Assembly (NCBI GenBank): GCA_037013495.1
Contig: CM072812.1
Span: 77,669,840 to 77,733,839, forward strand
Direction of reading: 5' to 3'
Source of the DNA: Hippophae tibetana
Taxonomy: Eukaryota; Streptophyta; Magnoliopsida; Rosales; Elaeagnaceae
Length of the DNA: 64,000 nt
Every line of letters begins with the position of its first letter. The first letter of the stretch is position 1. The position numbers and the translations under genes are program-made. This document shows, piece by piece, positions 63,406 through 64,000 of this stretch. Under the pieces are notes generated by a model. It was not told where the DNA came from. It saw only the letters and a list, made by a program, of their open reading frames with translations, and did not search any database.

Positions 63406-63819
63406 AACTCTAAATTTACTAATATTGGATCTAAACAAGTAAACAAACTACTTGTATTATACTTACAATAAAAGACACTATAACACCTTTCAAAGGTAAC
63501 TCACAAATTGAAGAGAAATACAAACATTCAAAGAAAAAGCTCTCAACTCACACTCAAACTAAGAATACAAAGACTTATTTGTTTTTGATAGGATGATTAA
63601 AACAAATGTAAGGTAACTTATTTATAGTCATCACCATGCAATCTACACTATACAAATATAAAACTAAGAAATAATTCTAGCCACAAATATTATCTACATA
63701 TTTCTCTTTTCTACATTCTTCAACCATTCTATTTATTTTCCTACATCCTTCAACTAATCCATTTATTTTCCTACATCCTTCAACCACTCTATTTATTGAG
63801 TTGGTGTTGATTTTCAACA
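63406..63819 (-). repeat. 5' LTR of element F, outer part
   Basis: Resumes the LTR interrupted at 57649 and ends ttttcaaca. The tract ctacatccttcaac(c/t)a repeats about three times near its end (63710-63800). Confidence 0.85.
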
Positions 63820-64000
63820 TTATATTTCTATTTCTAAACTATGAACCCATAACACAAAAAACTCATTTGGTAAAACTATATTCAGTGTTTTGTTTCCTGT
63901 TTATTTTTCTTTGTTAAGCTTCTTTCTCACCTACATTGTCAATATTAAACTGAGCAATGCCATCTCTTTAAGAAGAAAAAGAAGCAAAACGAAGTATCAT
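63820..64000. other. Right flank, nothing identified
   Basis: AT-rich text with aaaaaactcatttggtaaaac, similar to aaaaactcttttggtaag just left of element F (54402-54418). Earlier exons of the DUF726 gene could lie beyond the window. Confidence 0.4.

Larger units (their letters stand above)
54423..63819 (-). mobile_element. Chimeric LTR retrotransposon F: gag plus three captured host-gene fragments
   Basis: LTR copies are at 54423-54829 and at 57626-57649 continuing at 63406-63819; the second is split by copia G. On the element (minus) strand the order is LTR, tRNA-Met primer site, gag with zinc knuckle, an EXA1-like fragment, a trihelix fragment, an RBP45/47-like fragment, polypurine tract (plus-strand ctcctcctc, 54830-54838), LTR. 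Protease, integrase, reverse transcriptase and RNase H are absent. F must have depended on enzymes from another element. Flanking 5-mers (GTGGA, TTATA) do not match, so the target duplication is lost or the ends are slightly misplaced. Confidence 0.85.

Overview
This is nuclear DNA from a plant, most likely a eudicot. It is AT-rich, has spliced genes with GT-AG introns, and is packed with LTR retrotransposons primed from initiator tRNA-Met. The species cannot be read from the sequence. I see no rRNA, tRNA, CRISPR or bacterial-style features. The one intact cellular gene is a ferulate/coniferaldehyde 5-hydroxylase (F5H, cytochrome P450 CYP84A; + strand, exons 23317-24249 and 24402-25022, 517 residues), a lignin-pathway enzyme that makes syringyl units.

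Left part (1-15.3 kb): worn retroelement debris. It holds a plant gypsy-associated ORF with a Transposase_28-like domain (725-2370), a broken gypsy-type gag on the minus strand (about 4.0-5.2 kb), a 298-bp tandem duplication (5444-6039), Athila/Tat-like LTR or leader pieces, and several kb in which I recognise no gene. 15.3-23 kb is very AT-rich. It contains an (AT)n tract and a 1.44-kb TTA-flanked inverted-repeat element filled with telomere-like CCCTAAA repeats (18018-19458). A diverged relative of that element lies in the opposite orientation near 32 kb.

Right part (26.6-64 kb): at least six Ty1/copia-type elements in different states of decay. A: about 26655-30869, minus. B: 32595-37425, plus, target duplication CACAT. 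C: 39172-44634, minus, LTRs about 97% alike. D: about 45786-50347, minus. E: 51115-53390, plus, internally deleted, target duplication ATAAT. F: 54423-63819, minus. Element G (57650-63400, plus, target duplication TATAC, LTRs 206/208 identical) is inserted in F's upstream LTR. D, E and F+G lie within or beside the scattered exons of a decayed DUF726/TMCO4-like alpha/beta-hydrolase gene (minus strand, 44814 to about 54300), which has lost its GxSxG motif and parts of several exons.

The most notable object is element F. It keeps LTRs, PBS, gag with a zinc knuckle, and a polypurine tract. In place of protease, integrase, reverse transcriptase and RNase H it carries three intronless fragments of unrelated host genes, head to tail and in the gag orientation: an EXA1-like GYF-domain protein N-terminus, a trihelix transcription factor, and an RBP45/47-type RRM protein. 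This looks like a multi-gene transduction comparable to maize Bs1. The layering (DUF726 gene, then F, then G) gives a relative chronology.
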